DNA of 64,000 nt, from the NCBI GenBank assembly GCA_963678705.1, contig OY783223.1, positions 8,898,721-8,962,720 on the forward strand, read 5' to 3'. The notes beneath the pieces are model-generated. The model was not told the DNA's origin. It saw only the letters and a list, made by a program, of their open reading frames with translations, and ran no database searches. A program made the translations under genes and the position numbers. Source of the DNA: Panorpa germanica. Lineage: Eukaryota > Arthropoda > Insecta > Mecoptera > Panorpidae. Below, one piece after another: positions 25,254-38,305 of the stretch. The stretch's first letter is position 1. Every line of letters begins with the position of its first letter.

Positions 25254-25848
25254 AATGGGCTTGTTGATTGAAATTGATGTTAATAAATGTGTATTGGCGT
25301 GTCTATTTTATTAAATATTTTAAATGTTGACGGAGATATAGCAATTAAAAATTTGAATTGTAGTTCTAGCGCTAGAAATGGTCGGCCATATTTTTATGAC
25401 GTAAAATGCATTTTAACGTCAGTTATTTGTTGAGTAGGTCAGTGCTTTGGTAATGTTTTGTAGCTGTTGGTAATCGAAATAATCAATCAAGTCAAGAATA
25501 ATAAGTTTTTATTTTATTTAACCCTGCTAAGACAGACATAATATTGAAATTTTATTGTTCCTTGAAATAGCTGCAAATAATATTTGATATTTTGATATAT
25601 AAATTCATACAGCAAAGATTTATGAGCTGTAAGGTTGGCAGCGGTTGTGATGTAACATGCATTTGGAATGTATACTGCGTTGAATCCTTTTAATAATTAA
25701 AGAGACAAAATGACTTTTTTAATTGTTAATATCTCCTAACATATAAGGAGTTATTAAAAAATAATTGAACATTTGAGGTTCTAGTAACCCCCTTTATCAA
25801 TATATAGTACACTTTTATAGAAATTAAGACATAGGACACAAGCCCATT
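25254..25848 (+). mobile_element. long MITE family 1 copy (595 bp)
   Basis: Ends AATGGGCTTG and AGGACACAAGCCCATT. About 30 bases next to the left end (the CCTCATTTTTTAGTGG part) are deleted, with the sequence passing from GGGCTTG to TTGATTGAAATTG. Confidence 0.85.
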
Positions 25849-28354
25849 CTCTATAACCTTAGGATAATACAACACATTTTAAAAACAAAATTATTTATTT
25901 TATAAATCCCTATTTTTATATCCGCCACTGTTTTTTGTTAAATAATTATATTCAAAGTGAGATACAAAAAGGATTACGCCTTTTTAAAACTACCTTTAGA
26001 AATAACAATTAGGTAATAAATGACAAAATGGGAACTACCCTATTCACAATGACTTGTAGATTGCGTTGATGGTTCTAAATAAGTTGTTAGTACATTACTT
26101 AGTAAGGAACGGTGGTGAGGTAGAGGGGAGAGGTGTTATTACGTTTACACCGGAAGCATTTAACAATTGAAGTGATTACAGTAGCTTGAGACATGCAGAA
26201 GACATTTAAAATGTTTCAATTATTTATATTACTAATGATTTAATCGTAGATGCAGTTCTAATTCTGCCTTGCAGACCCAGAAAGCGTTCTTCTTAAAAAT
26301 CATTCTTTATTAATTATTAATTTAATAATATACTCATAAGAACATGCACACGACTACCTTAAGACCATTTTGTCTTTGCCGTAGAACAGAAACAACGCTA
26401 ATAATTTTATTTTAAGGTGGACCTATCGCAAATCCCAATATGTATAACACTTTATTTATTACACTATATTATTTCATCTCTAGCAATTAATATAAACAAG
26501 AAACATCATCTAAGGTATAACTCTGGTTCCAGCAAAATAACATACAACCTGTTAATGACAAATTAATCTAAAGGCAAAGATAATCCCGTCATATAAAAGC
26601 AATTAACAACGCATAATTATCAATAAACAATCATAAATATACCACCCACTTATTCTAGCCTACACAAAATGCTGGTTAAAATTTTAATCGTATAACACAC
26701 CTGTCTCATGTTACAAGATCATTTGTATTTTCTAAAAACAGGATTATTATTATCAATAGGTGATAGGAAACTATAACATTTCAAACAATAAAACAAAAAT
26801 AATATTTCTAAGCATTGCAGTTTGTAAATAAATAATTTTGTTAGAATATGCATGTTTCAACATGTCTATTGCACTCGGACATCTTCGATAACTTCCGATA
26901 TTGCCGAATTCAGTCAAAGCCCTTTAGTAAAAATTATATTGCGCAATATAGAGTGACAGTGATTTCGGTGATTGAAAATTACATTATTTTGTGTAAATAA
27001 TTGTTTCTAATAATCTAAAAACTATCCGTACTTAATATATAGTGTATTAAGATTGTTATAAACTATTAATTTTATTTGCAACAAGTTTTATTTAATAAAT
27101 ATTTGTATTTGTTTTGGTGCTCGGGGCATACGGCTGACATGCCAATGGACATGGCGATTGACGTTGTAATAACAAACAAGTGGTTACCGAACTAAAATAA
27201 TTACAAAGATTTTAATACAGTAAATAATTATCTATAAAGATTTAGTTAAAGATATATAGTATTTATTTTAAAGTGTTTTTAGGGTTAAGAATTTGTGTCC
27301 AGCTACTATGAAGTAACAAGTGTGCAAATTGGAATCAGTGGTGCCATCATTGATACGAAACCAAGGTTAGTTACCAAGTAGTTTCTTTATGTGTTTGTGT
27401 TGGTAGCTTTGCTAAAAAAAATTTCTGTCATGTCAAATGTCAAAATATTTATTTGTTTACATTTGATGTATTATAATTGGAATCTCTAGGTTTTTATTAT
27501 GTTAAGTTACTTATAAAAAGAAAATATATCTTTAAATGAAAGTTTTATTCTAATTATTAGTTGAGCTATTCTCATATTTTAGCCCTTGCTTTTTTAATGT
27601 AGTGCATTCTTTATATCCAGAACTAAAGTGTGGTAATAAATTTAAATATTGTGTTTTGTTGGATTGCCGAAGGCTTGTTTATATATTGAAAATATACGTC
27701 AACAAATTCAAACACCCGCACCGGAGATGGACTTATATTTATACATGTAGGGCCCGTTCTGGAACACATGATGGACCTCTTCAAGTTTAATTCATATAAT
27801 ACTCGACATTTTCATCATAATATTCCCTATAAATCGTATATTCCATTCTAACGAGTGTAAATTTATCCAAGGTTCTATTATATCTATTGTTAACTTTTTA
27901 AAAATCGGTTTGAGGATCACTTATTGCAATTTAAAGTAAAATCGTTTATGCTACATAACAGGGTTACTACCATAGAGATTTAATACACGTAACAGTTTTT
28001 AGCATTTGTAAGACACAGAAGATTTTTTTGCAAATTTGACATATTTTTAAATAAAATATTATTAGATATTTTTAAACCAGTAATAACCATGTTTATATGT
28101 GAAACCAAGTGTAGTTACGAGTATATTTTATTTTAAAGAAACTATAGTTACTTTCGAAAGATTTGGTTATCAGCGAGCCTAATGGTGTCCTTCATTGTTA
28201 CGTAGCAATATTAGTTTGAGTGGTGAACGTGCCCAAACAATTTATTCTTGTTCTTGAAGTGTTTGTGTGTTCTTTTTTTATGTACAAATATATACCTGGT
28301 AAACTTAAGAAATCAAAGTTGTTAGTTTTACCTGCTGGTTAATCTTGAACGTTA
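25849..28354. other. No gene recognised
   Basis: AT-rich, with no family shared with the rest of the window. The short plus frame at 27602-27790 has no recognisable domain. Confidence 0.5.
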
Positions 28355-28564
28355 GGTTCTCTCACACTGAAGCAGACTACGTACGATCGTATTGGTTAGC
28401 TGTTAGCATACTTTACCATGAGAGCAAGCTTCTATTTTAATGTTTATCAATACGCCACTGAGTTGAAAGAGACAAAAGCATATATTTGTATGTTTTCTGC
28501 TCTCTTGGATTCACTGTATCATAATCAATTTCTCTTTCAAGTCTGCTTCAGTGTGAGAGAAGCC
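28355..28564. mobile_element. PIF/Harbinger-like MITE (210 bp)
   Basis: A perfect 21-bp inverted pair, 28358-28378 and 28540-28560 (core CTCACACTGAAGCAGAC), with outer GG.TTC/GAAGCC. Flanked by TTA/TTA (28352-28354, 28565-28567). The plus frame 28418-28657 runs through it and out and is not a convincing gene. Confidence 0.7.
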
Positions 28565-28708
28565 TTACTCAATGTCGAACTTGTTCCTTCATATGCAAAA
28601 TACTCTCGCGCGAGCATATTGTTTATAAGAGCTAAGGCGTGTTTCAATCGTAAATAATAACTTCAATAATATTAAATAATAAATAGTTGTTAGTTGTTTG
28701 CTTAGATC

Positions 28709-28746
28709 GGGAGTGGGAGTGGGAGTGCGGGAGTGGGAGTGGGAGG
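28709..28746 (+). repeat. GGGAGT short tandem repeat
   Basis: Six to seven imperfect GGGAGT units; one unit is GGGAGTGC. It stands out in AT-rich surroundings. Confidence 0.85.
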
Positions 28747-28943
28747 GGATGACGCTGGAGCTATGCGTTAGTAACTTTTACTCCTTTAGAGTGAGTATAC
28801 TGATTGTAAATGCTCTAAGATATTTACTGTTATAAAATCCTAAGTTATTATTAATGTTTATTTTTTGATTAAATATGAATTATGATGTTATTAATTACGC
28901 TAGCGCTTTGTTAAAAATGTGACGTATTTTGTATTCATTCTTT

Positions 28944-29488
28944 AATGGGCTTGTGTCCTATGTCTTAATTTCTATAAAAGTGTATTATATATTGATAAAG
29001 TTGGTTACTAGAACCTCAAATGTTCAATTATTTTTTAATAACTCCTTATATGTTAAGAGATATTAACAATTAAAAAAGTCATTTTGTCTCTTTAATTATT
29101 AAAGTGATTCAACGTTGTACACATTCCAACTGCATGTGACATCATAATCCTTGTGTAAGGTTACCAACCTTACAGCTCATAAATCTCTGCTATATGTATT
29201 TATATATCAAAATATCAAATATTATTTACAGCTATTTCAAGGAACAATAAAAATTCAATATTATGTCTGCCTTAGCAGGGTTAAATAAAATAAAAACTTA
29301 TTATTCTTTGATTTGACTTGGTTATTTGACTACTAACAGGTACAAAACATTACCAGAGCACTGACCTACTCAACAAATGACTGACGATAAAATGCATTTC
29401 ACGTCATACAAATATGGCCGACCATTTCTAGCGCTAAAAATACAATTCAAACTTTTGATTGCTATATCTCCGTCAACATTTAGATATT
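28944..29488 (-). mobile_element. long MITE family 1 copy, minus orientation, truncated
   Basis: AATGGGCTTGTGTCCTATG opens the copy and it reads as the reverse complement of the others until AACATTTAGATATT near 29488, after which the left part of the family is missing. The minus-strand frame at 29370-29684 overlaps it and is not a gene. Confidence 0.8.
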
Positions 29489-30395
29489 GTATAAATACGA
29501 TAATATAACGATACGATGGTGAATTACATATTTTTCGCTCCGAGAAACGTATTCTGTGTTTGATATAAAAGAAATTGGCCACCCGATTTTGGGGAACTTT
29601 TACATAGATGTTCAGGATATCATCCTTAATAATTCTACGACAGTGTCGTTTTGAATATAGTGGAAAATTCTCACGAAAAAACAAAAATTAAGAATGTTTC
29701 GCATTCATTAAACGATAGTATCAAATCCAGGACGTGAGCTCCACCAACCTGGACTCGATTTTAACTTTCCTTTTTCTTTTTAACGTGCTTCCTCCCTATA
29801 CTAGCTTGGTACAAATCTTAAAGTATAATTACTCGTTCAAACGACAGACACATTCATTTGACACAAATCTTCTTAAATAAACACTCATCTTATTTAATGA
29901 GTTGTCGAAGAAATTCACACAAATAAATCACTAGTATATACGCATGTATATCTTCCCTCTCACTCGCACCCATTCATGTTTAAGTACACATATTCCAATA
30001 TTTACATTGCGGCTTCTTTAGCGTCTATTCAATAACTCTATATGTTTATTTACATAAATGTAATGTTTGTTTATATAGTACAAGTGCTGCCGCTACCGCT
30101 ACCTCATGGTGGCCTGTTTGTGTACTGTTCTTGTGGTTTTTGTAACCATTTCCTATACTAACTAAGTAACTGATATCTTGTACTCATCTCATAATATTTG
30201 TTTAGTGGTTGTATTGCAATATGTGTATAGATCAAAACATTGTAACACGTGTTGTGCCAACTCAAATGTATAAATAAACACCGCTGTATTCATATTTTGA
30301 TAATTTCTACAGTAATTTATTAAGGGAGAGTTATTAGTGAAAGTGAAAGAATGATGCGAAATTTGGATACATTTTTATTTGGTTTTATGCCAGGC

Positions 30396-30680
30396 ACAGT
30401 GGCGTAGCTACAGCTGTATCAATGATACGCCCCCCCCCGGGCTACAGGAGCCCCAAACGTGTGTAAGCAAAAATTCGTAAAATGTTATCCACAATCTCAC
30501 TTAAACTCTTAGCTTAGTTCCTAGGAGTATTAATTGTAAATAATAACTATAATCAATATATAATTATTTTAATTCAATACAAGCTTTTTTGTTCCTTTTG
30601 TGAAAAATCATTACCCATCATTTGAACCCCCCAACAAATTTGAATACAGGGCCCGTCTAAGGCACGCTATATTACTGGTC
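30396..30680. mobile_element. possible hAT-like relic
   Basis: The left end CAGTGGCGTAGCTACAGC is a frequent hAT-MITE terminus, followed by a C-run and GGGCTACAGGAGCCCC. The expected right end is degraded (AGGGCCCGTCTAAGGCACGC near 30650-30668). No target duplication was confirmed. Confidence 0.35.
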
Positions 30681-30743
30681 AAACACATATATATTAATGA
30701 CAATACTGTAATTAGTAATAGAAATATTGAGAGAATACTAGTA

Positions 30744-30838
30744 ATGGGTTTGTGTCCTATGTCTTAATTTCTATAAAAGTGTACAATATATTGATAAAGT
30801 TGACTACTAGAACCTCAAATGTCCAATTATTTTAGAAT
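30744..30838 (-). mobile_element. long MITE family 1 fragment, terminal 95 bp
   Basis: AATGGGTTTGTGTCCTATG through AACCTCAAATGTCCAATTAT matches the right end of the family in reverse orientation, then homology stops. Confidence 0.75.
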
Positions 30839-31939
30839 TTTACAATCTAGGAGATATTACATTGCTATGGTGCAGTTAAGCAGTACCAAGCGATAATGTC
30901 TATTGTACCCAATGAATAGCGTTAGGAATGCTGTAGATAATATTTCCTTTTGTACAAACGTCATGTCTTCGATTAAGTTGAAGAATACCCGTGTACTAAA
31001 TGGTATCGAATCCGACTTCTAACTGATATTTTAATACTCATAAAAATTGATGCCAATTGACCCAATCTTTAAAACATATCCAAAAATTGTATATGTAATT
31101 GGTATCCAACTACCAAGCATCCATAGTAACCTCTTCCTTCTTCTTAAACAATAAGCGTTGCAACCTGGTAGCCAGATGTGCAGAATTTTTGTGCTGTGTG
31201 CCTCACTATTTTCTTATGAATAATTAAGAAACAGAACACGAAAATAATGCATAGATATACATATTTCTTATATAACTTACCTTGAAATGTTTAAATTTAA
31301 TCAGTAATTGTCTACCAACTAACAGTAAAATATCAAATATTTCTTATCACTTAACATAATAAATAGCTTACTTTGTGACACACCAAGGCTTCATTATTTT
31401 CTATCAGTTTGTGAATAATACGTTAAACATCTCTGTGGACACTACGGACTATAATACTGTTAGGAATATTCGAAATGAAAGTAGTAAATTCATTCCAGAC
31501 TTCAATGTCACGTAATCTTGAGTTATATCCCTGGAGGAGATCAAAGTACCCTGGAACAAGATCCTAATGTTCTGAATCCAGCTTCAGTATCGGTTTAGTT
31601 CGGTTCGGTTTCACGGTTTATGACAATTGACGGAACAAGACACATTTGTGGTGTTTTCAAGTGTCGTTTTACCAACGGCGGCACACTTTGTGGTACTGGT
31701 TGTGTAGATACACTGTTAGAGCATATTCTGTAAATGTATACAGAGGCACCCTTAGCCATTGCAAAACCCGTGGCGACATCTTTGCGAGGGCCTTGTTTTT
31801 TTGTAATTTATGTAAAATGAAAGTAAGCATTTTTCATGAGATTGACGAGAAATGCAAAAGTTATGAATAAATAAATGTAGAGTTTTAAAATTTGATATTG
31901 GAAGATTTATAAAAGTTAACAAGCACAAGGACGACAAAT

Positions 31940-32330
31940 ATTAATGATGATAAACTAAGGTAGATACAAGGATTTGGGAGAGAGAAATACCACAATACTT
32001 AAGAGAAAAAGACACAAAAAGCATGAGAAGGATTGCCAGATTTAGATTGGGAAACGAGGAGAAGGGAAACAGATACTGAGCAAATAGCGAGGATGTGCGG
32101 AACGGAGATAGAAACATTGGAGCACTTTAAGTTTTCATGTGAGAAAAAGGTAATAAGTAAGAAGAATATTCTGCAGTTATTAAAGGGAAGCAGTGAAGGG
32201 ATGAGGTGGATGGCGGAGATAGAGAAAAGGAACGAGGAAAGAGAAGGATTGCAGAGTAGAAACAGGAGGGAGAGTAGCAGTAGCAGTTTTGTTTTTATTT
32301 TTATAAGGTTGATTAAAGTTCTTTCGTGTG
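31940..32330 (+). mobile_element. LINE 3'-end copy C, diverged
   Basis: It shares AGATTTAGATTGGGAAACGA and the following zinc-motif region and GGAGATAGAGAAAAGGAACG with copy A, but lacks the extended purine-rich 3' part. A 107-codon frame crosses it (32033-32356) and is a relic of the Pol C-terminus with one motif Cys missing. Confidence 0.7.
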
Positions 32331-32764
32331 ATATACACCCTTTCCAAAAAGTATAAAATTAAAAAAAAAGTGTTTTAAAAAATAACTACAGAATAGGTTT
32401 TATATATTTCAATATTTAACAAAAAACATATGGCACTTAAAAAAAAACTTCATATGGAAAAGTATCAATCGGAGATGCTTGTATGGATGTAACACCGCGT
32501 CTAGCAAAACGAAATGTAGTAAATTGAGTCACGGTGATGAATAAATGAGTATACTTATTTTATGAGCTTAGACCTAGAGATCATAAGGACAACAGTACAG
32601 TGTTTGCAAAGGGTAGGAAAGCATCTTTTGATGTCTCGTGCTAGAATCATTTTCGGGTCCGAAATACAAGGACATATCTCTTAATACTTGTGAATCCAAA
32701 GCTCATTGCATTTAGGAGCTTGGTAACCAGATTACATTCCAGGATTGGCAACCCTTCTTGACCA

Positions 32765-33026
32765 CCCAGTAAACATTTTGGAGCATTTTGGAGTCACTTT
32801 GACATCATATTGCATATGCGTATGATTTTTTTGTCATGAAAGAGTTCATTTATAGTTCAGTTTCTCACAATCGTTCATATAAAATGTCTGTTTTATCGGC
32901 TACAGATGACAGAACCACTCCACCTGTCGGAATACAAATGAAGATAAAGTTGATGCGAACTATAATTGAAGTGAAATAGTGATAGGAACGTCACTAAATA
33001 GGGCACTTCACTAAATGTTTACTGGG
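32765..33026 (+). mobile_element. short MITE family 2 copy (262 bp)
   Basis: Same family, flanked by CA/CA (32763-32764, 33027-33028). It differs by a small tandem duplication of ATTTTGGAGC next to the left end (32775-32795). Confidence 0.85.
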
Positions 33027-34579
33027 CATTCTGCGTAACGCGTTCCACTCTGACTGTACAATATAATTAAAAACATTGCTAATTATATTGTGTTATGATT
33101 AGTAATATTGTTAATGTTCTCTCAATTAAACGTCAATCATCAATTCCAATCGAATCTTAGTCCATACATCCCGAATCAGCAGTCCTGATGAATAGGCGCT
33201 GTGTTTCTCTGCACGATATCATGGTTAGGCTTGGGTTGATATCACAGCTGTCACACTGTGAGTATTCATAGGCCCAAACAGCTCTAACAGTATTGTCGAA
33301 ACATGAATTAATTTCTTTAGTAAATGAGAAAAATTAATATTCATTAGTTGTGTTTTAGCTATATCTACAAAAACACCCTTTTAAAAACTGAATATAGTTT
33401 GCTTAGTCTTTGCCTTTGCTCCAATATCAATAATTTTAAACTGTCGAACTAGGGTCAAATTTCTTGCGGTCATAAATCTGCACAAGTGTCATAACTGTTC
33501 CTTTTCCACAGCGATATTGATTCGCTCATGATTTACTGTATGAATATATACAGTATAGTTCACGTTCAAAGGACTAATTTAATTCTCTTTTTCTTATTTT
33601 ATTACTACGATGTGAACAACTGGGTTATATCTCACATTAATTGTGTAGTTTCTTATATGGTTGATATATATATTTATTTTTGATCATTGTTTATCATTTG
33701 ATGAGTAAATTCTTGGAATAAGTTTATTCCATCCCCGGCAATCGGGGCCCAAGCATCTAAATTATTTTTTCAGTCGATTGAAATTAAACTTTTAATAAAT
33801 ATAAATAATGACACTACAAGACAATACATATCATTATCAAATAACACTTCAAAATATGTATACAGTCAACTGAGAAAAAACACAGACAGATATTCCGATC
33901 AAGATTTAATATATTCGTCAGATGTAAACGATGCTTATTCAGCATATACTATTTGTGTTTTGTTATAATGTACAAACTGGTTCATATTTCAGTAATAAAT
34001 TTAGAGTCCTGTTGATTCCATTTCTCCATTGAGTTCAATATCCCGAGCTAAAGCGCCATCGACAGACCCTTTAGCCCTTAGCTACACCATACTAATACAA
34101 ATCATAATTAATGAATGCAGAAGTGTCAAATATTGTTTGGTGAAACGCCCTTTAATCCCGTCCCAGTGAATGTCACATTTGTGTTTCAAAAACATCTTTT
34201 GTAATGTGAAAGATTATTATGGCTTGCAATATGCAAGGAACTATATTATGGATATATTCAGTGTTACTGGAGGGAAAGGATAGATATAAAGTAATGATTT
34301 TAAATTTGAGATGAAATTAAAATTATCCTGTGCGAATTTCTAACTTTTGTTTATTTTTCTTACCCGATAACACACTTTAATTTTGGTTGTGAACTAGTAT
34401 CTTAAATTCTAGAAATGTTTACGATATATTCTGATAAAGTTAACTATCAGGATCCCAAATGTGATTTGTTTTAACTATGTAGTCGTGATATTTTTGAAGA
34501 TATGATCATTTAAATTAGTTATCTAAAGAACTAGAATAATTAAAGATGCAAAACTCTAGAAAAGATTATTGTATAAAAA

Positions 34580-35110
34580 TTTTTATTTTTCACTGTATGA
34601 CGTTCAACCTGTAGTCGGATTTCATTATCAACATCTTATCGCTACATCTTTTAGAGATTCTTTAAGTTTTTATCCATTCCTTCCTATTTGTCCGCCTTTA
34701 TCTTCTAATTCTTTACACCAATCCTCTTTAGCCCGTCGTCCACTTGCTTTTTCCACCTAGGGCCCTATTCCTGAATCTTCCGAACAATGATCGTGATCGA
34801 ATAGATCACATTTAATCATTTTTAAAAGAGTATTTCTGAACTATAATAATAATTAATAATAAAGTTCAGGATTAGTACAGGAATATACTTTTAAAAGTGA
34901 TTCGTAAAATGTTTCACTCATATAAATCAGATCTATTCGATCACGATCGTTCGCAAAGCTCAGAATACACTCTTCCACCCTCTGGCTTTCCATCTATCAG
35001 TTTCTTAGCTGCTCTGCCTCCGTTCATTTTTTTTATATGTCCTAATCATTGTAGTCTTTTAATCCGAATTTTCGTCACTATATCGCACCTCCGCATGTCT
35101 TTATATATTG
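34580..35110 (-). mobile_element. RTE-like LINE Pol C-terminal relic, interrupted by a MITE
   Basis: Read on minus from about 35078, the sequence translates as RIKRLQ, a stop where Trp is usual, LGHIKKM, then RAAKKLIDGKPEGGRV. This matches the C-terminal pattern of endonuclease/RT LINEs of the RTE type (RLxWLGHVxRM...KKLLxGKPEGxRxxGRPRxRW). On the other side of the MITE (34759 down to about 34580) it continues with Trp-Lys-rich and DDGLKRIGVKN residues as expected for the next part of the same protein, with frame breaks. It is an old, dead copy. Confidence 0.65.
34760..34971. mobile_element. MITE (about 212 bp) inserted in the RTE relic
   Basis: Imperfect terminal inverted repeats of about 43 bp. 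They include a perfect 19-bp arm pair at 34789-34807 and 34930-34948 (core TCGTGATCGAATAGAT). The left end GGGCCCTATTCCTGAA resembles the ends of the 4974-5591 element (GGGCCTTATTCTGTAA). LINE protein homology resumes directly on both sides, which defines the insertion. The target duplication could not be fixed. Confidence 0.65.
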
Positions 35111-36206
35111 ATTACTAAAAGGTTGATGTATTTTTTAGTCCTTGGTTGACCCCTACCTTCAAATTAGTCATTAAACTAGTAATTACTAAAGTTTTAACAA
35201 AGTTTCGGTAAATCCCTTACTTCTGAATAAATATGTGGTATCTTGATACAAACAGCATGAAAAGGAAACGAACGCGACCCGACATTTCCTTCAAACGACA
35301 CGACAGTGAACATTTCGAATAAGTTTTTCAATTTTCACAGCAACAGTTTGAGTTCGCCATCGCCTGCTCTGATTAATGTCAGGTCACATTAATTTTCTTG
35401 TTTTAGTTTAAGCACAACATGCTCACGGGGAAGTGTTCTGCATTAATTAAGATAGCCATCTTACCCAGACTTACCGGTGAACGGAATAAACGCTTATCTG
35501 AACAGTGCTGTATTTAGTAACGGCCCGTGACCCCTGATATTTTCTAATCAGCATCGATATACGAATATTGCATTCTGTACTACAAACCAGACCCGTCGAG
35601 TTCTTTTATTCGGTATTTAGTTACTTTTATAATAAACTATAAATTGAAATTCAATAAATGCATTCACAAATCAATTTTGAAAACACTTTTCGCCTCATGT
35701 TTGGAACAAAGAAGATCACAAGAGTCTATAACTGGAATAAAAAATATTGATGCTAACTTTTGATAGCCCCTATAGTAGTTTAATTATGGATAGATTCGAC
35801 TACTCATGCGATACTGCACTTTAAATGTGAAAAACAAGCAACCATAGCGATTAACCCCAAAACGTAATGCAATTATTCGGTTAAATAAAAATTTGGATAG
35901 GAAATTAAAAAAACATTGAAAAATGAATAAAAAAAAGATTAAAGATTACGTTTAAAATTTATCGTTTTCGTTTTGGTAAAGTGTACACAGCTAATTATTA
36001 TGTTAAAACCATTGTTATACTTAATGTCTGCATTGTCTTGTTGATCTTGTTAGATGACCGTACCGACTGTTGTTTAACCCAGTGACTTAAGATTAATTAG
36101 CGCCGTGTAACAATCAGGAAGTCGTTTAATTACGTATTTTTCTTATTTTATATAGATGTTTGGTTTTTTTTTATATACTTGTTTTGTAATTTTTAAAGGT
36201 TTAAGC
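35111..36206. other. Non-repetitive DNA, no gene
   Basis: 35260-35580 is moderately GC-rich, with no repeat partner in the window and no frame of note; it could hold regulatory DNA for the nearby gene, but nothing direct shows this. Confidence 0.4.
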
Positions 36207-36540
36207 TTCATTCCCACTTACTGTTTTAATATTTAATTTACTGTTTTTATCTAATTTAGATTTCAGGTTTTAAGAATTGGCATTCCTACTCACATTCGTG
36301 TTTTAATTTGACACTTAGTTAATTTAGTTGGTGCGCATGCATCTTTAGTAATATAAATTTTGACAGTTGAAGGTGAAATTATTAAAATTGGTGTTTTGAA
36401 TAACAATTAGTAATAGAAATTGTTTTTATTTCTTTATTTTTAACAATCTGACATTAAACTTCTTTTAAATATACATTCTACTGTATTTTGACAGCGTGCG
36501 TGCGTACTTTACGCTTTTTAAGTATCATTTCCACCTCTAT
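36207..36540 (-). mobile_element. MITE family 5 copy, reverse orientation
   Basis: TTCATTCCCACTTACTGTTT at the outer end, then the reverse complement of the 54.1-54.6 kb copy: TTTAGTTGGTGCGCATGCAT, AATATAAATTTTGACAG and AATTAGTAATAGAAATTG. It abuts the Harbinger-like copy at 36541. Confidence 0.7.
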
Positions 36541-36862
36541 TTTTGTTTACATATATTGTTCCACGTACCGATACAACAGTACGCCAAGTCAAACTTGTGT
36601 ACTGTATGGTGTATTTGAGTTGTTTTGCACTAACATAATTTATCAAGAGAGAAAACTGTTATTTTAAATTTTATCGATACACCACTGTTATGAAAGAGAC
36701 GCTTCCAGAATGAGAGCTACATAACGTCCATATTCGGACGGTTTTGTCTCTTTCAGTGTCCGAGGTTCATTACATTTACAGGGTTCAGATAGGTACAGCG
36801 TAGTAGCGCGTATACGTCCGGTCAAAATTTGCTTAAATACGCTTACAGTGTGTGACAGGCCT
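36541..36862 (-). mobile_element. PIF/Harbinger-like element copy (GGCCTGTCACACACTG type)
   Basis: In reverse orientation it begins TAAGGCCTGTCACACACTG at 36862 and matches 61536-61850: TTTGACCGGACGTATACGCG, CGTAGTAGCGCG, AATGTAATGAACCTCGG, CAGTGGTGTATCGATAAAAT and GTACACAAGTTTGACTTGGC. The second terminus was not identified. Confidence 0.65.
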
Positions 36863-37894
36863 TACAGATCTAATATATTCCTATAATAGCGCTAGGAAAG
36901 GCACAAAACATAGTTAAAAACATTTTGTTAAGCGATTCTTTAGCAGGCCAATCGCGCCTGTATCGATACACCTATGTATATCCATCATAAACAACATCCG
37001 CATTTCTTCATATACCAACAAATAATAATCAATTCCTGATAATAACGAGATAGTAATGATTACTGGTATATGCATCTAGAAGTTGGACGAAGACCTGCGG
37101 GCTGGGGACCATAAAGTAAATGTTTGGACAGGTTATTAACAGTTATAATCGATTACACGACGGGGGGCAACCCGGCAACTCGGCAACACCAATACACTCA
37201 AACACAGATAGAGGCAGACTTATAGAAAGCCTCCTAGACCCATGACCTGTGAGCTCTGGACCCTGGTCAACTGGAGGGAGAAGGATTCTTTAGTTTACGG
37301 TGATAGGGAATTTAATTTTTAAATGCATTGCAGGTGTTGGTGAACAAAGTAAAGAAGAGTTTTTTAATTTTATGTTTTAGTCATAGAACAGAGTTTTTTT
37401 TTTAAATAATTTACTGACCTTAGTACGCAGTAATATGTTTTATAAAATATTATTTATTATACATATATAAATATGTCCATTTCTTAAGTTTTCACAAGTT
37501 GAAACTTCATTTTGCTTACGACAGATAGCAGATTATTAACTGGGTCAATAAACTGTGCTCTCTAAATTTACTTAATTTGATATTCTTTCATAATTATTTT
37601 TATAACTTTATTTTTCACAAATAGAAAAGTAATTCTACTTTGTCAGAATATGTGTTATAAAACTTCTAAAAGTAAAATAAAATCCAGGTGAATATGACAC
37701 ACACATGAATATGAGAACACAGGAGGAGCTTAGGAGGAGAAAGAGTGCGACAAAGAGAGAACGTAAAAGAGGGAAGAGTACTGTGAAAGTAATGGTATGG
37801 CAGTAAAAGAGGCACAGAGAAGAAGAGGAGTGAGTGAAGGAACAATATATGTATACAAAAACAGAGGTGGAAATAATACTTAACACGCGTAAAG

Positions 37895-38305
37895 TATCAT
37901 TCCCACTCACTGTTTTAATTTAATTTTGTATTTTATTGTATTTAATTTAAATTGTTTAGCATATGGCAATACGCGTAGTCATTCACAGTACCAATTTTTA
38001 TTTAATTAATTTTTTAAGTTTCTAAGTTTTTTTAGAACCTTACAAGTTCCAATGTTTTAAATTAATAATACTAAATTAAGAAAAACTATATTATATTATA
38101 ACCTCCAAAATGTGACAATCTATCAAAATGCAGTAGGATTTACTTTTAAAAGAAGTTTAATGTCAGTTTTTGAAAAATATAGAAGTGAAAACAATTTCTA
38201 TTACTAATTGTTATTAAAAATAGCAATTTTAATTATTTCACATACAATTTTGTCGAACTGTCAAAATTTATATTACTAAAGACGCATGCGCACCAACTAA
38301 ATTGT
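37895..38305 (+). mobile_element. MITE family 5 copy, right end missing
   Basis: TATCATTCCCACTCACTGTT at the left, GGCAATACGCGTAGTCATTC and the common interior, stopping at CGCACCAACTAAATTG near 38303. Confidence 0.75.

Larger units (their letters stand above)
29489..34384. other. Repeat-interspersed non-coding DNA
   Basis: Outside the hAT-like relic (30396), family 1 fragment (30744), LINE copy C (31940) and MITE (32765) I see no gene or shared repeat. The frame at 31646-31870 is unrecognised. Confidence 0.5.

Noticed and set aside
28418-28657. 79-codon plus frame at 28418-28657
   Set aside because: Most of it is the interior and right arm of a 210-bp inverted-repeat element; no domain is recognisable.
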